A stretch of DNA of 64,000 bases from Granulicella rosea (lineage in GTDB: Bacteria > Acidobacteriota > Terriglobia > Terriglobales > Acidobacteriaceae). This document shows positions 14,374 through 22,013 of this stretch, piece by piece. The notes under the pieces are model-generated. The model worked only from the letters and a program-made list of their open reading frames with translations, did no database searches and was not told the origin of the DNA. The DNA is taken from NCBI RefSeq assembly GCF_900188085.1, contig NZ_FZOU01000009.1, positions 1 to 64,000 on the forward strand, read 5' to 3'. The translations under genes were made by a program, and so were the position numbers. Numbering within the stretch: the first letter of the stretch is position 1; every line of letters starts with the position of its first letter.

Positions 14374-17163
14374 TTGACGCTTCTGAATGCTGTTCGCCTC
14401 TCGCTTGCCTGTTGCACTCTCTCCGGCATCGTCGCCTCCGCCCAAACCCGCACGATCACGACGCCGAAGGAGTCCATCGGCTTCAACATGGGCGACGACT
14501 ACATGATGGCGAACTACACGCAGGCCGAGGCCTACGTGAAGAAGCTGGCGACCGAGTCCGACCGGATGAAACTGGTCGACATGGGTCTGACGGCCGAGGG
14601 GCGGCATCAGTGGATGGCGATCATCTCTTCGCCCGAGAATCTGGCGAAGCTCGACCACTATAAGGAGATCGCGAAGAAGCTCTCGCACGCCGAGGGTCTG
14701 ACCGACGCCGAGGCCCATGCGCTGGCCGAGGAGGGTCGCGCCATCGTGTGGATCGACGGCGGTCTGCATGCGTCGGAGACGGTTGGGTCGCAGCAACTGG
14801 TCGAGACGATCTACGAGCTGAACTCGCTGACCGATCCCGAGACGCTGCGCTTCCTGAAGGACGACATCGCGCTTTGCGTCTTCGCCAACCCGGACGGCAT
14901 GGAGCTGGTCGCGAACTGGTACATGCGCGAACCGGATCCGAAGAAGCGCGTGATGGATGGGCCGGGACAGGGCACGCCGCGGCTGTGGCAGAAGTACGTG
15001 GGGCACGACAACAACCGCGACTTCTACATGAACAATCAGAACGAATCGATCAACATGAGCCGCGCGCTGTTTCGCGAGTACTACCCGCAGATCATGTACA
15101 ACCATCACCAGACGGGGCCGGCCGGTACGGTGATCTTCATGCCGCCGTTCCGCGATCCGTTCAACTTCCACTACGACCCGCTGATTCCGCTGAAGATCGA
15201 GGCGGTGGGTACGGCGATGCACGAGCGGCTGGTCGAAGAGGGCAAACCGGGGTCGGGCATGCGGTCGACCGCGCCCTACAGCACCTGGTACAACGGCGGC
15301 CTGCGGACGGTGACCTACTTCCACAATATGACGGGCATCCTGACGGAGATCATCGGCAGCCCGACGCCTTCGCCGCTGCCGCTAATCGCCGCGCGCCAGT
15401 TGCCGACGGGCGACGAGCCGTTTCCGGTCGCGCCGCAGATGTGGCATTACAAGCAGTCGATCGACTACGAGCAGACGAACAACCGGGCGATCCTCGACTA
15501 CGCCTCGCGCGAGCGGGAGCATCTGCTGTACGACACCTACCTGATGGGCAAGAACTCGATCCAGCGCGGCAGCGAGGATAGCTGGACGATTACGCCGAAG
15601 CGGATCGATGCGCTCGAAGAGGCCGCGGCCAAGGCCGCCGAGGGCAAGGAGACGCGAGGGGCGCGGGCTGCCGGGCTGCCGGCGGAGTTGTACAAGACGG
15701 TGCTGCATGATCCCGAGCATCGCGATCCGCGCGGCTACGTGCTGCCTTCGGATCAGCCTGATTTTCCGACTGCGGTGAAGTTCGTCAACGCGCTGATGAA
15801 GAGCGGCGTGACGATCGAGCGTGCGACGGCGGCGTTCGAGGCCGAGGGCAAGCACTATCCGGCGGGCTCGCTGTTCATCTCCTGCGCGCAGGCCTATCGG
15901 CCGCAGATTCTCGACATGATGGAGCCGCAGGATCATCCGAACGACTTTGCCTATCCCGGTGCGCCGCCGACCAAGCCCTACGACGCCACGGGCTGGACGC
16001 TGGCCTACCAGATGGGTGTGACCTTCGACCGCATGTATACGACGGTCAAGGGTCCGTTCGAACCGATCGCGACCGATCTGGCCGCGCCGCCTGCGGGAAC
16101 GGTCTCGGGTGGAAAGAAGGTGGCGGGCTACGTCGTCAGCCACGAGTTCAACGACGCCTACACCCTGACCAACCGGCTGCTGAAGGCGAAGCTGCCGGTC
16201 TACTGGCTGAAGCAGCCGCTGAAGGTGGACGGGCAGAGCCTTGCCGCGGGCGCGCTGTGGGTGCCGTACTCGGCGACGGCGCAGGGGCTGATCGAGTCGG
16301 CGGCGAAGGAGCTGGGCGTCACCGCGCATGGCGTCGCGGCCGTGCCGGCGGGCGAGGCGCTGCTGCTGCATCCCGAGCGGATTGGCCTGTACGACCAGTA
16401 CGGCGGGTCGATGCCTTCGGGCTGGACGCGCTGGCTGCTGGAGCAGTTCGAGTTTCCGTTCACGGTCGTCTATCCGCAGACGCTCGACGCGGGCGATCTC
16501 CATGTGAAGTTCGACGACCTGATCTTCGCCGATGGAACCTTCCCCAATCTCGCCGCCGATGCGCCGCGCATGGGCGCGCAGCCGAAGCCGGAGGCGATTC
16601 CGGCGGAGTTCCGTCCCTGGCTTGGCCGGATCACCGCCGAGAAGACCGTCCCGCAGATCGCGAAGTTCGTCGCCGACGGCGGCACGGTGCTGGCGATCGG
16701 CAGCTCGACGCGCATCTACAAGGCGCTGCACCTGCCGGTGCGCGACGGCCTGACCGAGGTGGTGAAGGGCAAGGAGCAGCCGGTGCCTTCGGAGAAGTTC
16801 TATATTCCGGGCTCGCTGCTGCAGGTGCAACTGGATAACACGCAGCCGGTCGCGTATGGCATGCCTTCGTCGGTGGATGTGTTCTACGACAACAGCCCGT
16901 CATTCAAGGCCTTGCCCGACGCCGCGGCGCATGGTCTGCAGACGGTGGCGTGGTATGGGCAGGGCAATCTGCTCGACAGCGGCTGGGCCTGGGGACAGGC
17001 TTATCTGAACGACACGATCGCGGTCGCGCAGGCAAACGCCGGCAAGGGCAAGGTCATGCTCTTTGGGCCGGAGATCGCCTTCCGCGGCCAGCCGCACGCT
17101 ACGTTCAAGTTCCTGTTCAACGGCATCTTGTATGGGGCGGCTACGCCTGCGACTTTGCGGTAA
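14374..17163 (+). CDS. Large secreted M14-type zinc carboxypeptidase
   Basis: A protein of about 929 residues. A short signal peptide (TLLNAVRLSLACCTLSGIV, cleavage near ASAQT) precedes an M14 metallopeptidase domain of about 350 residues. It has the zinc site HASE in DGGLHASETVG, NPDG further on, DNNRDFYMNNQ, the later ligand region YNHHQTGP and a Glu in GILTEIIGSP. The remaining 550 residues look like a glutamine-amidotransferase-like and beta-rich extension seen in large bacterial M14 proteins. TTG 14374 is preferred as start because GAGGA lies 8 nt upstream and it opens the signal peptide; an ATG at 14311 is the alternative (950 residues). It probably trims peptides in the periplasm. Confidence 0.85.
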   Translation: MTLLNAVRLSLACCTLSGIVASAQTRTITTPKESIGFNMGDDYMMANYTQAEAYVKKLATESDRMKLVDMGLTAEGRHQWMAIISSPENLAKLDHYKEIAKKLSHAEGLTDAEAHALAEEGRAIVWIDGGLHASETVGSQQLVETIYELNSLTDPETLRFLKDDIALCVFANPDGMELVANWYMREPDPKKRVMDGPGQGTPRLWQKYVGHDNNRDFYMNNQNESINMSRALFREYYPQIMYNHHQTGPAGTVIFMPPFRDPFNFHYDPLIPLKIEAVGTAMHERLVEEGKPGSGMRSTAPYSTWYNGGLRTVTYFHNMTGILTEIIGSPTPSPLPLIAARQLPTGDEPFPVAPQMWHYKQSIDYEQTNNRAILDYASREREHLLYDTYLMGKNSIQRGSEDSWTITPKRIDALEEAAAKAAEGKETRGARAAGLPAELYKTVLHDPEHRDPRGYVLPSDQPDFPTAVKFVNALMKSGVTIERATAAFEAEGKHYPAGSLFISCAQAYRPQILDMMEPQDHPNDFAYPGAPPTKPYDATGWTLAYQMGVTFDRMYTTVKGPFEPIATDLAAPPAGTVSGGKKVAGYVVSHEFNDAYTLTNRLLKAKLPVYWLKQPLKVDGQSLAAGALWVPYSATAQGLIESAAKELGVTAHGVAAVPAGEALLLHPERIGLYDQYGGSMPSGWTRWLLEQFEFPFTVVYPQTLDAGDLHVKFDDLIFADGTFPNLAADAPRMGAQPKPEAIPAEFRPWLGRITAEKTVPQIAKFVADGGTVLAIGSSTRIYKALHLPVRDGLTEVVKGKEQPVPSEKFYIPGSLLQVQLDNTQPVAYGMPSSVDVFYDNSPSFKALPDAAAHGLQTVAWYGQGNLLDSGWAWGQAYLNDTIAVAQANAGKGKVMLFGPEIAFRGQPHATFKFLFNGILYGAATPATLR

Positions 17164-17176
17164 GGGGTCTTTTCGA

Positions 17177-17210
17177 GAGCTTTAAGCTGGGAGCTATAAG
17201 CTTAAAGCTC
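17177..17210 (+). terminator. Perfect 12-bp stem-loop after the M14 peptidase gene
   Basis: GAGCTTTAAGCT (17177-17188) and AGCTTAAAGCTC (17199-17210) are exact inverted repeats with a 10-nt loop, 14 nt after the stop. The T tract after it is short (TATTTTG further on), so it may be a terminator or an mRNA 3-prime stabiliser. Confidence 0.55.
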
Positions 17211-17245
17211 CGGAGTCTATTTTGTGGAGGTAGGAGGTGCGGTTC

Positions 17246-17398
17246 ATGGAATGCGCGACGAGCATAGCCTTGTCGGATCGAAGGAAGGCCTGGCTGGACT
17301 ACCTTGTCTCCGGACCGGTAGCGTCGGCTGAGTTCATGGAAAGGCTCGATGAGCTGACGCTTCAGGAGCGAGAACAGAAGGCATACCCCAGGGGCTAA
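17246..17398 (+). CDS. 50-residue small protein, possible
   Basis: ATG 17246 is preceded by AGGAGGT with 7-nt spacing, the best ribosome site nearby. The 50-codon frame has no odd codons and contains RRKAWLDYLVSGPVASAEFM and ERLDELTLQERE, a plausible helical, charged protein. Its TAA lies in the loop of the GGGGCTAAAGCCCC repeat that follows, so the repeat may have cut a longer gene. Family not recognised; a degraded antitoxin-like gene is one possibility. Confidence 0.45.
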   Translation: MECATSIALSDRRKAWLDYLVSGPVASAEFMERLDELTLQEREQKAYPRG

Positions 17399-17444
17399 AG
17401 CCCCGCTTACCTGCTGACCGGGAGAGCCAAGGCTGAAGCCTTGG
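17391..17444. repeat. Two short palindromes, GGGGCTAAAGCCCC and CCAAGGCTGAAGCCTTGG
   Basis: Two perfect stem-loops (17391-17404 and 17427-17444) stand side by side between the small ORF and dispersed repeat B. Both have an A/T-rich loop between GC-rich arms containing GGCT and AGCC. They look like members of a second palindromic intergenic family. Confidence 0.6.
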
Positions 17445-17452
17445 CCTACCTG

Positions 17453-17519
17453 AAGGCAAGAGCAACGGCAAAAGAAGAAGCAGATCCTCTACGAGGATGA
17501 CAAGCAAGAAAAGCAAGAA
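17453..17519 (+). repeat. Dispersed intergenic repeat, copy B
   Basis: It has AGAGCAACGGCAAAAGAAGA, then GCAGATCCTCTACGAGGATGACAAG. The core hairpin ATCCTC-TAC-GAGGAT (17484-17498) is perfect here. It lies between convergent genes, directly before a terminator hairpin. Confidence 0.7.
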
Positions 17520-17546
17520 CAAAGCCCCGGGTTACCCGGGGCTTTG
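17520..17546 (-). terminator. Strong terminator hairpin of the UDP-glucuronate decarboxylase gene
   Basis: CAAAGCCCCGGG and CCCGGGGCTTTG form a perfect 12-bp stem around a 3-nt loop, only 5 bp after the stop of the minus-strand gene. On that strand it is followed by a T-rich GTTCTTGCTTTTCTTG. It fits an intrinsic terminator. Confidence 0.75.
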
Positions 17547-17551
17547 CTTGC

Positions 17552-18490
17552 TTACTTTACGAAGGATTTGAAGTAGTCGAGCGAGAGGCCGAGGCCTTCC
17601 TTGAGGAACACCTTTGGCTCCCAGCCGAGCAGATTCCTGGCCTTGGTGATGTCGGGGCGGCGGCGCGTGGGGTCGTCCTGCGGGAGCGGGTGGAAGACGA
17701 TCTTCGACTGCGAGCCGGTGACGGCGAGGATCTCCTGGGCACACTCGAGCATGGTCCACTCGACCGGGTTGCCGATGTTGACCGGCGTGTGCTCGTGGGT
17801 CTTCGAGAGCAGGACGATGCCCGCGACGAGGTCCGACACGTAGCAGAAGCTGCGAGTCTGCATGCCGTCGCCGTAGATGGTGAGCGGCTCGCCGCGCAGG
17901 GCCTGCATCATGAAGTTCGAGATGACGCGGCCGTCGTTGGCCTGCAGGCGCGGGCCGTAGGTGTTGAAGATACGCACCAGGTGGGTGTCGACGCCGTAGT
18001 AGCGGTGATAGGCCGTGACGGCGGCCTCGGAGAACCGCTTGGCTTCGTCGTAGACCGAGCGCGGACCGACCGGGTTGACGTTGCCCCAGTAGGTCTCGAC
18101 CTGCGGATGGACCTCGGGATCGCCGTAGCACTCCGACGTCGAGGCGTGCAGGTAGCCGGCGTCGTACTTCTTCGCGATCTCGAGCGTGTTGATGGTGCCG
18201 GCGGAGCCGACGAGCAGGGTCTCGACGCCGAGGCGATGGTAGTCGACCGGGCTGGCGGGCGAGGCGAAGTTGAAGACGTAGTCCACCTTGCCGAAGTCGA
18301 AGGGTCTGGTGATGTCGGCCTCTTCGAAGGCGAAGCGCGGCTCGTTCGCCAGGTGCGCCAGGTTGACGGGGTTGCCGGTACACAGGTTGTCGACGCCCAG
18401 GACGGAGACGCCCTCGGAGAGCAGCTTGTCGCAGAGATGCGAGCCGAGGAAGCCTGCGGCGCCGGTGACGAGAATTCTTTTTTCGGACAT
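17552..18490 (-). CDS. UDP-glucuronate decarboxylase (UDP-xylose synthase)
   Basis: A 312-residue short-chain dehydrogenase/reductase-type sugar-nucleotide enzyme. The NAD site GAAGFLGS is at residues 10-17. Family signatures are ASPASPVDYHRLG, then TSECYGDPEVHPQ, YWGNVNPVGPRSVYDEAKR with the catalytic YxxxK, and RIFNTYGPR. This matches UDP-xylose synthase, which decarboxylates UDP-glucuronate for envelope or exopolysaccharide building. gmhB and gmhA lie upstream on the same strand, separated by repeats, so a loose envelope-sugar cluster is likely. The longer frame begins with poor sequence, and the ATG at 18490 gives the standard start. Confidence 0.92.
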   Translation of the reverse strand: MSEKRILVTGAAGFLGSHLCDKLLSEGVSVLGVDNLCTGNPVNLAHLANEPRFAFEEADITRPFDFGKVDYVFNFASPASPVDYHRLGVETLLVGSAGTINTLEIAKKYDAGYLHASTSECYGDPEVHPQVETYWGNVNPVGPRSVYDEAKRFSEAAVTAYHRYYGVDTHLVRIFNTYGPRLQANDGRVISNFMMQALRGEPLTIYGDGMQTRSFCYVSDLVAGIVLLSKTHEHTPVNIGNPVEWTMLECAQEILAVTGSQSKIVFHPLPQDDPTRRRPDITKARNLLGWEPKVFLKEGLGLSLDYFKSFVK

Positions 18491-18511
18491 GCTGGAAGAC
18501 CTTCCTGAAGT

Positions 18512-18553
18512 GCAGATCCTCGGCGGCTGCGGGAAACCTTCGAGGATGACAAG
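18512..18553 (+). repeat. Dispersed intergenic repeat, copy C
   Basis: GCAGATCCTCGGCGG...CTTCGAGGATGACAAG, 22 bp upstream of the UDP-glucuronate decarboxylase start on the opposite strand. The core has a longer inner part than other copies. Confidence 0.6.
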
Positions 18554-18669
18554 AGAAGCAACTTACGGTGACCCGGGTTTAGCGTGGCTGGGCTTTTACT
18601 CTCTCGATTGTAGGCGTTTCCAGCGCGCGCGGGAGATGCGCCTGGCTAGAGTGGGTTGCGTATGGGTAC

Positions 18670-18742
18670 AGCAGGAACAAGCAACGGCAAAGGCCAAAGC
18701 AGATCCTTCGCTACGCTCAGGATGACAAGCATTCGGGGCGGG
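18670..18742 (+). repeat. Dispersed intergenic repeat, copy D (near consensus)
   Basis: It has the full layout: AGCAGGAACAAGCAACGGCA, then AAGGCCAAAGC, the core AGATCCTTCGCTACGCTCAG, then GATGACAAGCATTCGGGGCG. It ends 26 bp before the gmhB stop codon. Copies C and D fill most of the 277-bp gap between gmhB and the decarboxylase gene; nothing else was seen there. Confidence 0.75.
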
Positions 18743-18767
18743 CGCCGTTTCTCCGAAGCAATCCAAC

Positions 18768-19319
18768 CTACCCACGCGCGACCAGCCAGGCCTCGACCTC
18801 GGCGAGCGTATCCACCGCCAGGTAGTCGCCGGCACAGCTTTCTTCCGTGCCCTTGAGCAGGAATGCCTGGGCCAGGCCGGCGGCGTTCGCGGCGGCGATG
18901 TCGGTCGCGCGGTCGCCGATCAGGACGGACTCAGCCAGCGAGAGGCCGAACTCGCGCGCGCCGCGCAGGAGCATGCCGGGGCTGGGCTTGCGGTCTTCGT
19001 GCTCGCGCTTGTACTCGCCCAGGCCGTGCTCGGGGTGGAAGGGGCAGTGGTAGACGGCATCGAACTCCACGCCTTCGCGGCGGAACTCGGAGCGCATCCA
19101 GGCCATCAGCTCCTCATACTGGATCGCGGTGTAGAGACCGCGGCCGATGCCGGCCTGGTTGGTGACGACGATCAGTCGGTAACCCAGTCGCTGCGCCGTG
19201 CGGCAGAGGGAGAAGATGCCGTCGACGAAACGAACCTTTTCGCTCTGGTGGATGTATCCGGTCTCCACGTTGATGACGCCGTCGCGGTCGAGGTAGAGGG
19301 CTCTGGATTCGGGGTGCAT
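18768..19319 (-). CDS. gmhB: D-glycero-D-manno-heptose 1,7-bisphosphate phosphatase, variant zinc site
   Basis: A 183-residue HAD-IIIA phosphatase with DRDG (D11, D13), VVTNQAGIGRG, RKPSPGML and IGDRATD. It removes the C7 phosphate of heptose bisphosphate in ADP-heptose synthesis. Aligned without gaps to E. coli GmhB from residue 10 to 112, the zinc ligands C92, H94, C107 and C109 become C92, F94, H107 and D109, so only one of four is kept. H95 remains nearby. gmhA is upstream on the same strand. The assignment rests on motif and context; a related histidinol-phosphate-type phosphatase is the main alternative. Confidence 0.88.
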   Translation of the reverse strand: MHPESRALYLDRDGVINVETGYIHQSEKVRFVDGIFSLCRTAQRLGYRLIVVTNQAGIGRGLYTAIQYEELMAWMRSEFRREGVEFDAVYHCPFHPEHGLGEYKREHEDRKPSPGMLLRGAREFGLSLAESVLIGDRATDIAAANAAGLAQAFLLKGTEESCAGDYLAVDTLAEVEAWLVARG

Positions 19320-19350
19320 GGGGTCTCTTTCGGGGATTGTGGCGGGAGAC

Positions 19351-19386
19351 GCAGGTCCTTCGCTTCGCTCAGGATGACAGGCTTTG
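19351..19386 (+). repeat. Dispersed intergenic repeat, copy E (core and right end)
   Basis: GCAGGTCCTTCGCTTCGCTC followed by AGGATGACAGGC lies between gmhA and gmhB. The lead-in part is missing. Confidence 0.65.
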
Positions 19387-19412
19387 TGGTTGTCGGCTAC
19401 GGTTCGCCGAAA

Positions 19413-19994
19413 CTACAATTCGCCGAAGAGGATGCGCTCGACCAGGAGGCAGAGAGTGTGCTCGAGCGAGAGATGCGCCTCCTGGATGTTCATCGTGACG
19501 TTGGAGGGGACGGCGATGAGGCAGTCGCAGAGCGCGGCCATCCGCCCGCCGCCCTGTCCGGTGAAGCCGACGGTGAACATGCCCTGCTCGCGCGCCCTGG
19601 CGAGTGCGCGCAGGATGTTCGGCGAGCTGCCGGAGGTGGAGATGGCGAGGAAGACGTCGCCGGGCTGGCCGAGGGCTTCGACCTGCCGCTCGAAGAGGGC
19701 GTCCGCGCCGAAGTCGTTGCCGATGGCGGTGAGGATGGAGGTGTCGGTGGTGAGCGCGACGGCGCGCAGGGCGGCGCGGTTGGCCTTCAGGCGCACGACG
19801 AACTCGGCGACCAGGTGCTGGGCGTCGGCCGCGGAGCCGCCGTTGCCGGCGACGAGCAGCTTGTGGCCGGTCTGCATGGCCTCGGCGGTCTGGCGCGCGA
19901 TCTCGACCAGCGTGCGGTGAATGGCGGGGTCGGCCTGTACGGCCTGCATAGTGGCGATGGTCGCCTGAAGCTGGGTGTAGACCAGGTCAGTCAC
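19413..19994 (-). CDS. gmhA: Sedoheptulose 7-phosphate isomerase
   Basis: A 193-residue SIS-domain protein with GNGGSAADAQHLVAEF (phosphate-binding loop), STSGSSPNI and the late EAHLSLEH segment that carries active-site residues. It converts sedoheptulose-7-phosphate to heptose-7-phosphate, the first step of ADP-heptose synthesis. The length is normal. Its start overlaps the stop of the TetR gene by 4 bp (ATGA). gmhB follows 94 bp later, separated by repeat E. Together with HldE (11202-12674) the pathway is nearly complete in this window; the epimerase HldD was not seen. Confidence 0.95.
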   Translation of the reverse strand: MTDLVYTQLQATIATMQAVQADPAIHRTLVEIARQTAEAMQTGHKLLVAGNGGSAADAQHLVAEFVVRLKANRAALRAVALTTDTSILTAIGNDFGADALFERQVEALGQPGDVFLAISTSGSSPNILRALARAREQGMFTVGFTGQGGGRMAALCDCLIAVPSNVTMNIQEAHLSLEHTLCLLVERILFGEL

Positions 19995-20677
19995 TGCTTG
20001 GACTCCGTTTCCTTGTGCATCATACCGGTTCGCCCCGGCTCGCGGCGAAGCGCCTCCGCGAGGCAGAGCTCCAGGTAGCGCGCCTGCTCCACGCTGCCCA
20101 TATGGTCCGGGTCGAAGAGGTAGTTCAGGCTGAGGCCGTCCATGATGGCGCAGATGGCGAGAAAGTCGGGCAGCTCCGGCACGGCGTGCGCGGCGTCGAG
20201 CTGCGGCAGCAGGGGGATCAGCTCAGGAATCGAGCTGCGCAGGCGCATCATGCCGTAAAGGTCGGCCAGCCGGCGGAGATCCTGCGGATGGCGGATGGCG
20301 TAGAGCTTGAATTCGAGGTTAAGCAGCGTCCGCTCGCGGTCCTCGCTTAGTTGGCTCAGATATTTGGCGAGGGCGGCGACACGCTGTTCGGTCGTCGGCA
20401 GGTCGAGCAGCAGCGGGGTCAGGATGGCCGAGTCGTGGTCGATGTTTTCCTCGAAGATGGCGAAAAAGACGTCTTCCTTATCCTTGAAGTGGTCGTAGAA
20501 GGCTCCGCGCGTCTTGCCGGCGCGGAGCGCGATCTCTTCGATCCGGGCGACCTCGAAGCCGTCACGTGCAAAGATAAACCGTGCGGAATGAAGCAGTTCC
20601 TTGCGAGTTGCGAGACCTCGCTTCTGCCTGTGAAATCTTCCCGCGCCGTCCTGGTCTATATTTTTTGCATCAACCAT
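19991..20677 (-). CDS. TetR/AcrR-type repressor beside the first RND operon
   Basis: A 228-residue TetR-family protein. The N-terminal helix-turn-helix is about residues 25-70 (ARFIFARDGFEVARIEEIAL, then AGKTRGAFYDHFKDKEDVF). The C-terminal ligand domain is helical. ATG 20677 is chosen over upstream starts because sequence before it is not protein-like. The gene is divergent from an RND pump operon, and a 24-bp palindrome lies between the two, so it probably represses the pump and perhaps itself. Oddly, its stop overlaps the gmhA start, so heptose synthesis may be co-transcribed with it. Confidence 0.9.
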   Translation of the reverse strand: MVDAKNIDQDGAGRFHRQKRGLATRKELLHSARFIFARDGFEVARIEEIALRAGKTRGAFYDHFKDKEDVFFAIFEENIDHDSAILTPLLLDLPTTEQRVAALAKYLSQLSEDRERTLLNLEFKLYAIRHPQDLRRLADLYGMMRLRSSIPELIPLLPQLDAAHAVPELPDFLAICAIMDGLSLNYLFDPDHMGSVEQARYLELCLAEALRREPGRTGMMHKETESKQ

Positions 20678-20706
20678 AGGTTGCCCTGCGTCACATCTTA
20701 GAACAC

Positions 20707-20730
20707 AAAACATACGCCTGTGTATGTTTT
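20707..20730. promoter_or_regulatory. 24-bp palindrome, probable TetR operator
   Basis: AAAACATAC-GCCTGT-GTATGTTTT: perfect 9-bp arms and a 6-bp centre, in the 79 bp between the TetR gene and the periplasmic adaptor gene. Size and arm content resemble AcrR-type operators. Confidence 0.75.
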
Positions 20731-20756
20731 CGAATATCACAGTGGAGATCGTCCAA

Positions 20757-22010
20757 ATGAGCCAGCGGCCCAGACTTGCGCCAACAACGACCGTATTCAA
20801 CCGTACCCGATGGATGCCCGCCGCCGGTGCGCTGGTTCTCGGAACTACATTTTTTATCGGCTGCGAGAAGAAGCCCGCGCCCGCCGGCCCGCCTCAGGCG
20901 ATGCCGGTCTCGGTCGTGGACATCGAGCCGCAGGACGTGGCGATCGCGAACGAGTGGGTCGGCACGCTCGACGGCTTTGTGAACGCGCAGATTCAGCCGC
21001 AGGCCAGCGGCTACCTCATCAAGCAGGACTACAAAGAAGGCACGCAGGTGACGAAGGGACAGGTGCTCTTCGAGATCGATCCCCGTCCCTTCCAGGCGGC
21101 GCTCGACCAGGCCAACGGCCAACTGGAGCAGGCCAAGGGCCAGGTGCTTCAGGCGCAGGCGCAGCTTGGACTCGCCGAGATCAACGTGAAGCGCGATACG
21201 CCGCTGGCCGAGGCTCGCGCGATCGCACAGAGCACGCTCGACAACGACACGCAGCAGAAGGCGCAGGTAGAGGCGACGGTAAAGTCCGCGCAGGCTTCGG
21301 TGAGCGCGGCGCAGGCGGCCGTGAACAACGCCAAGCTGAACCTCGGCTTTACCTATGTCCGGTCGCTCATCACGGGTATCGCCGGTCAGGCGACGACGCA
21401 GGTTGGCAACCTGGTCAATCAGCAGTCGGTGCTGACCTCGGTCTCGCAGGTGAACCCGATCAAGGCGTACTTCTCGATCTCGGACAGCGAGTACATGGCG
21501 CTGACCGCGCGCGCCACGCATGGCAGCGGCGACCTGTTGAAGAACGCCGCGGCCGTGCCGTTGACGCTGACGCTGGCGAACGGCCAGGAGTATCCGGAGA
21601 AGGGCAAGATCGCCTTCGTCGACCGCCAGATGAACGCGCAGACCGGCGCCATCCGCATCGCGGCCTCGTTTCCGAATCCCGGCAACGTGCTGCGTCCGGG
21701 CCAGTTCGGCCGGGTGAAGGCGGACACCGAGGTCAAGCATGGAGCGTTGCTGGTTCCCGCCGTCGCGGTCTCCGAGCTGCAGGGCATGCAGCAGGTCTTC
21801 GTCGCCGGGCCGGACGGCAAGGCGCACAGCACGACGGTGGTGCTCGGCCAGCAGATCGGCACGAACTGGGTGGTGGAGTCGGGCCTCTCGGCCGGTCAGC
21901 AGGTCATTGTGGACAATCTTTTGAAGCTGCGCGAAGGCGCGCCGGTTGCGCCGCATGCGGCCGCGCCGACGGCCACCGCAGCCCCAGCCAGCCCTTCGGC
22001 CGGGAGGTAA
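20757..22010 (+). CDS. RND efflux periplasmic adaptor (system 1), lipoprotein
   Basis: A 417-residue membrane-fusion protein. The signal peptide ends in the lipobox FFIGC (Cys about 39), so it is probably lipid-anchored to the inner membrane. Then come a barrel-sandwich/lipoyl part (QPQASGYLIKQDYKEGTQV), a long alpha-hairpin rich in Gln and Ala (about 110-200), and beta-barrel and membrane-proximal parts (GLSAGQQVIVDNLLKLREG at the end). It links the inner-membrane pump to the outer-membrane channel. ATG 20757 has GGAG 9 nt upstream; an ATG at 20724 falls inside the operator palindrome. The pump gene follows after 3 bp. Confidence 0.93.
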   Translation: MSQRPRLAPTTTVFNRTRWMPAAGALVLGTTFFIGCEKKPAPAGPPQAMPVSVVDIEPQDVAIANEWVGTLDGFVNAQIQPQASGYLIKQDYKEGTQVTKGQVLFEIDPRPFQAALDQANGQLEQAKGQVLQAQAQLGLAEINVKRDTPLAEARAIAQSTLDNDTQQKAQVEATVKSAQASVSAAQAAVNNAKLNLGFTYVRSLITGIAGQATTQVGNLVNQQSVLTSVSQVNPIKAYFSISDSEYMALTARATHGSGDLLKNAAAVPLTLTLANGQEYPEKGKIAFVDRQMNAQTGAIRIAASFPNPGNVLRPGQFGRVKADTEVKHGALLVPAVAVSELQGMQQVFVAGPDGKAHSTTVVLGQQIGTNWVVESGLSAGQQVIVDNLLKLREGAPVAPHAAAPTATAAPASPSAGR

Positions 22011-22013
22011 TCG

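Noticed and set aside
17391..17519. CRISPR-like array
   Set aside because: The palindromes differ from each other, are not regularly spaced and have no unique spacers.
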